Below are positions 40,878 to 41,570 of a DNA stretch of 41,570 bases, in pieces. The stretch's first letter is position 1. The number at the start of each line of letters is the position of its first letter. Source of the DNA: Bacteroidota bacterium (GTDB lineage Bacteria > Bacteroidota > Bacteroidia > AKYH767-A > 2013-40CM-41-45); NCBI GenBank assembly GCA_003151745.1, contig PLYJ01000096.1, positions 1-41,570 of the forward strand, written 5' to 3'. The notes beneath the pieces are model-generated. The model saw only the letters and a program-made list of their open reading frames with translations, searched no databases and had not been told where the DNA came from. The position numbers and the translations under genes were made by a program.

Positions 40878-41570
40878 TTATTCTTTAACAAACTTCCTCA
40901 CCACACTCCCGCTCTCCGTTTTCATCTGAAGAAAATACATTCCTGCTGGAAGCTTCGAAATATCAATCGAAGCACTCCCCTCTCCTGCAGGAGAGGGGTT
41001 GGGGGTGAGGCTTATCGGAGGTGAGGCCATTTGCCCAAGCACATTCCTTATCGAAACCGTTACCTCTTTGTGAAAAGATGAAGTGTGAATTGTGAGGTGA
41101 GTGGTAGTGGGATTGGGGTAAATATATATATTATCGTTTTGAATAAAATCTTCTATGCCGACTATTTCTGATAATGGTCTTTTCCAAACACTGTTGCTCT
41201 GCGTTCCCGCGAGAACAGTAGTTCCGTTGATGAATAATGTCTCTATATCAGTAATTGCGGGAAATCCATTATTGACTGCGGCCCAACTACTGCCGTTGTT
41301 GGTGGAAAGAAACACTCCGTTGTAAACAGTACCTGCGAAAACATTTTCCCCGCTGACAGCTATAGAAAATACGACATTTGCGGGCAAACCGTTATTGACG
41401 GGCATCCAACTTGCGCCACTATTGGTGGATAGAAACACACCTGTATAAGTTCCTGCAAAAATATTATTGCCACTGATGGCTATTGTGTTGACAAGATTAC
41501 TCGTCAAACCGTTATTGATTGCCGTCCAACTGCTCCCATTATTGCCGTGTATCGTCCTGAAAAAGGTTGA
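40878..41570 (-). CDS. T9SS-exported BNR/sialidase-like repeat protein, 5' end beyond the window
   Basis: This is the C-terminal 230 residues of a secreted protein; the frame is open to the window edge (further upstream residues NNGSSWTAINNGL). It has BNR-like repeats of the type GVFLSTNSGASWMPVNNGLP with AISGNNIFAGT between them, about three in view. A type A T9SS sorting domain follows (IYIYPNPTTTHLTIH ... NVLGQ ... IDISKLPAGMYFLQMKTESGSVVRKFVKE). The sorting domain contains an extra segment SLTPNPSPAGEGS encoded by a palindromic repeat. It is probably a surface or extracellular protein of unknown ligand. Confidence 0.9.
   Translation of the reverse strand, partial: STFFRTIHGNNGSSWTAINNGLTSNLVNTIAISGNNIFAGTYTGVFLSTNSGASWMPVNNGLPANVVFSIAVSGENVFAGTVYNGVFLSTNNGSSWAAVNNGFPAITDIETLFINGTTVLAGTQSNSVWKRPLSEIVGIEDFIQNDNIYIYPNPTTTHLTIHTSSFHKEVTVSIRNVLGQMASPPISLTPNPSPAGEGSASIDISKLPAGMYFLQMKTESGSVVRKFVKE
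40973..41010. repeat. Palindromic repeat inside the T9SS tail coding sequence
   Basis: A perfect 22-bp palindrome (40977-40998; half-site CCCCTCTCCTG) followed by GTTGGGGGTGAGG. From general knowledge, repeats encoding LTPNPSPAGEG-like peptides are scattered in many bacterial genomes. Here it is in frame within the coding region. Confidence 0.8.

Noticed and set aside
1-41570. tRNA, rRNA or insertion sequence
   Set aside because: No cloverleaf-like segment with CCA-adjacent T-loop, no rRNA-like sequence and no transposase frame was seen.

Overview
The window comes from a Bacteroidota chromosome, probably the Chitinophagales/Sphingobacteriales side, although I cannot fix the genus. The reasons are: several genes are preceded by the TAnnTTTG -7 box typical of this phylum; there are no Shine-Dalgarno-driven starts; there are type IX secretion sorting domains (a type A-like tail and a CHU_C/type B tail); and lineage-typical genes are present (DUF4271 beside hemD, DUF3109, a eukaryote-like NrdB, the S23 four-helix-bundle family). 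No tRNA, rRNA, insertion sequence or CRISPR array was recognised.

Layout. 0-9 kb is mostly housekeeping on the minus strand: nuoL-nuoM-nuoN (complex I proton-pumping arm), a small unknown protein, a DUF4199-like membrane protein, Mn-type superoxide dismutase and lepA. 9-11.5 kb is a small stress-like regulon: a cupin gene, an AraC-family regulator, a secreted PepSY-like protein and an eRF1/host-attachment-like protein. Three of these genes share a 40-bp upstream element at identical spacing from their -7 boxes. 11.5-15 kb holds an orphan PD-(D/E)XK nuclease-like protein, a TPR protein and small membrane proteins. 15.3-17.3 kb holds a 21-bp tandem array followed by an ECF sigma factor and a membrane anti-sigma-like partner ending in a CHU_C domain. 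17.4-25.6 kb is housekeeping again: metF, pirin, trpS, plsC-gatC, an HtrA-like protease, hemD, DUF4271, YceI and a cold-shock protein. 25.7-32.7 kb is a defence island: a YoeB-type toxin-antitoxin pair with a truncated toxin, and a type III restriction-modification operon (XRE regulator, Schlafen/AlbA_2 ATPase, mod, res) whose mod gene is split by a premature stop. 32.9-33.5 kb is a second, degenerate 21-bp array. 33.7-41.6 kb holds nrdA, an S23 four-helix-bundle gene, nrdB, DUF3109, glyS, a Rieske protein and a T9SS cargo gene running off the end.

The least explained structure is a family of intergenic elements built with 7-bp periodicity. At about a dozen gene boundaries a different 7-bp word is iterated with drift and then iterated in reverse complement, giving a hairpin. 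The two long arrays have 21-bp (3 x 7) units that share one consensus although they lie 17 kb apart; one array is an uninterrupted heptad-coding frame and the other is decayed. One element appears to be split around the S23 gene between nrdB and nrdA.

A second pattern is genetic decay or assembly error: four genes (cupin, YoeB-like toxin, Mod, DUF3109) each carry one in-frame stop with recognisable or plausible protein sequence on both sides.
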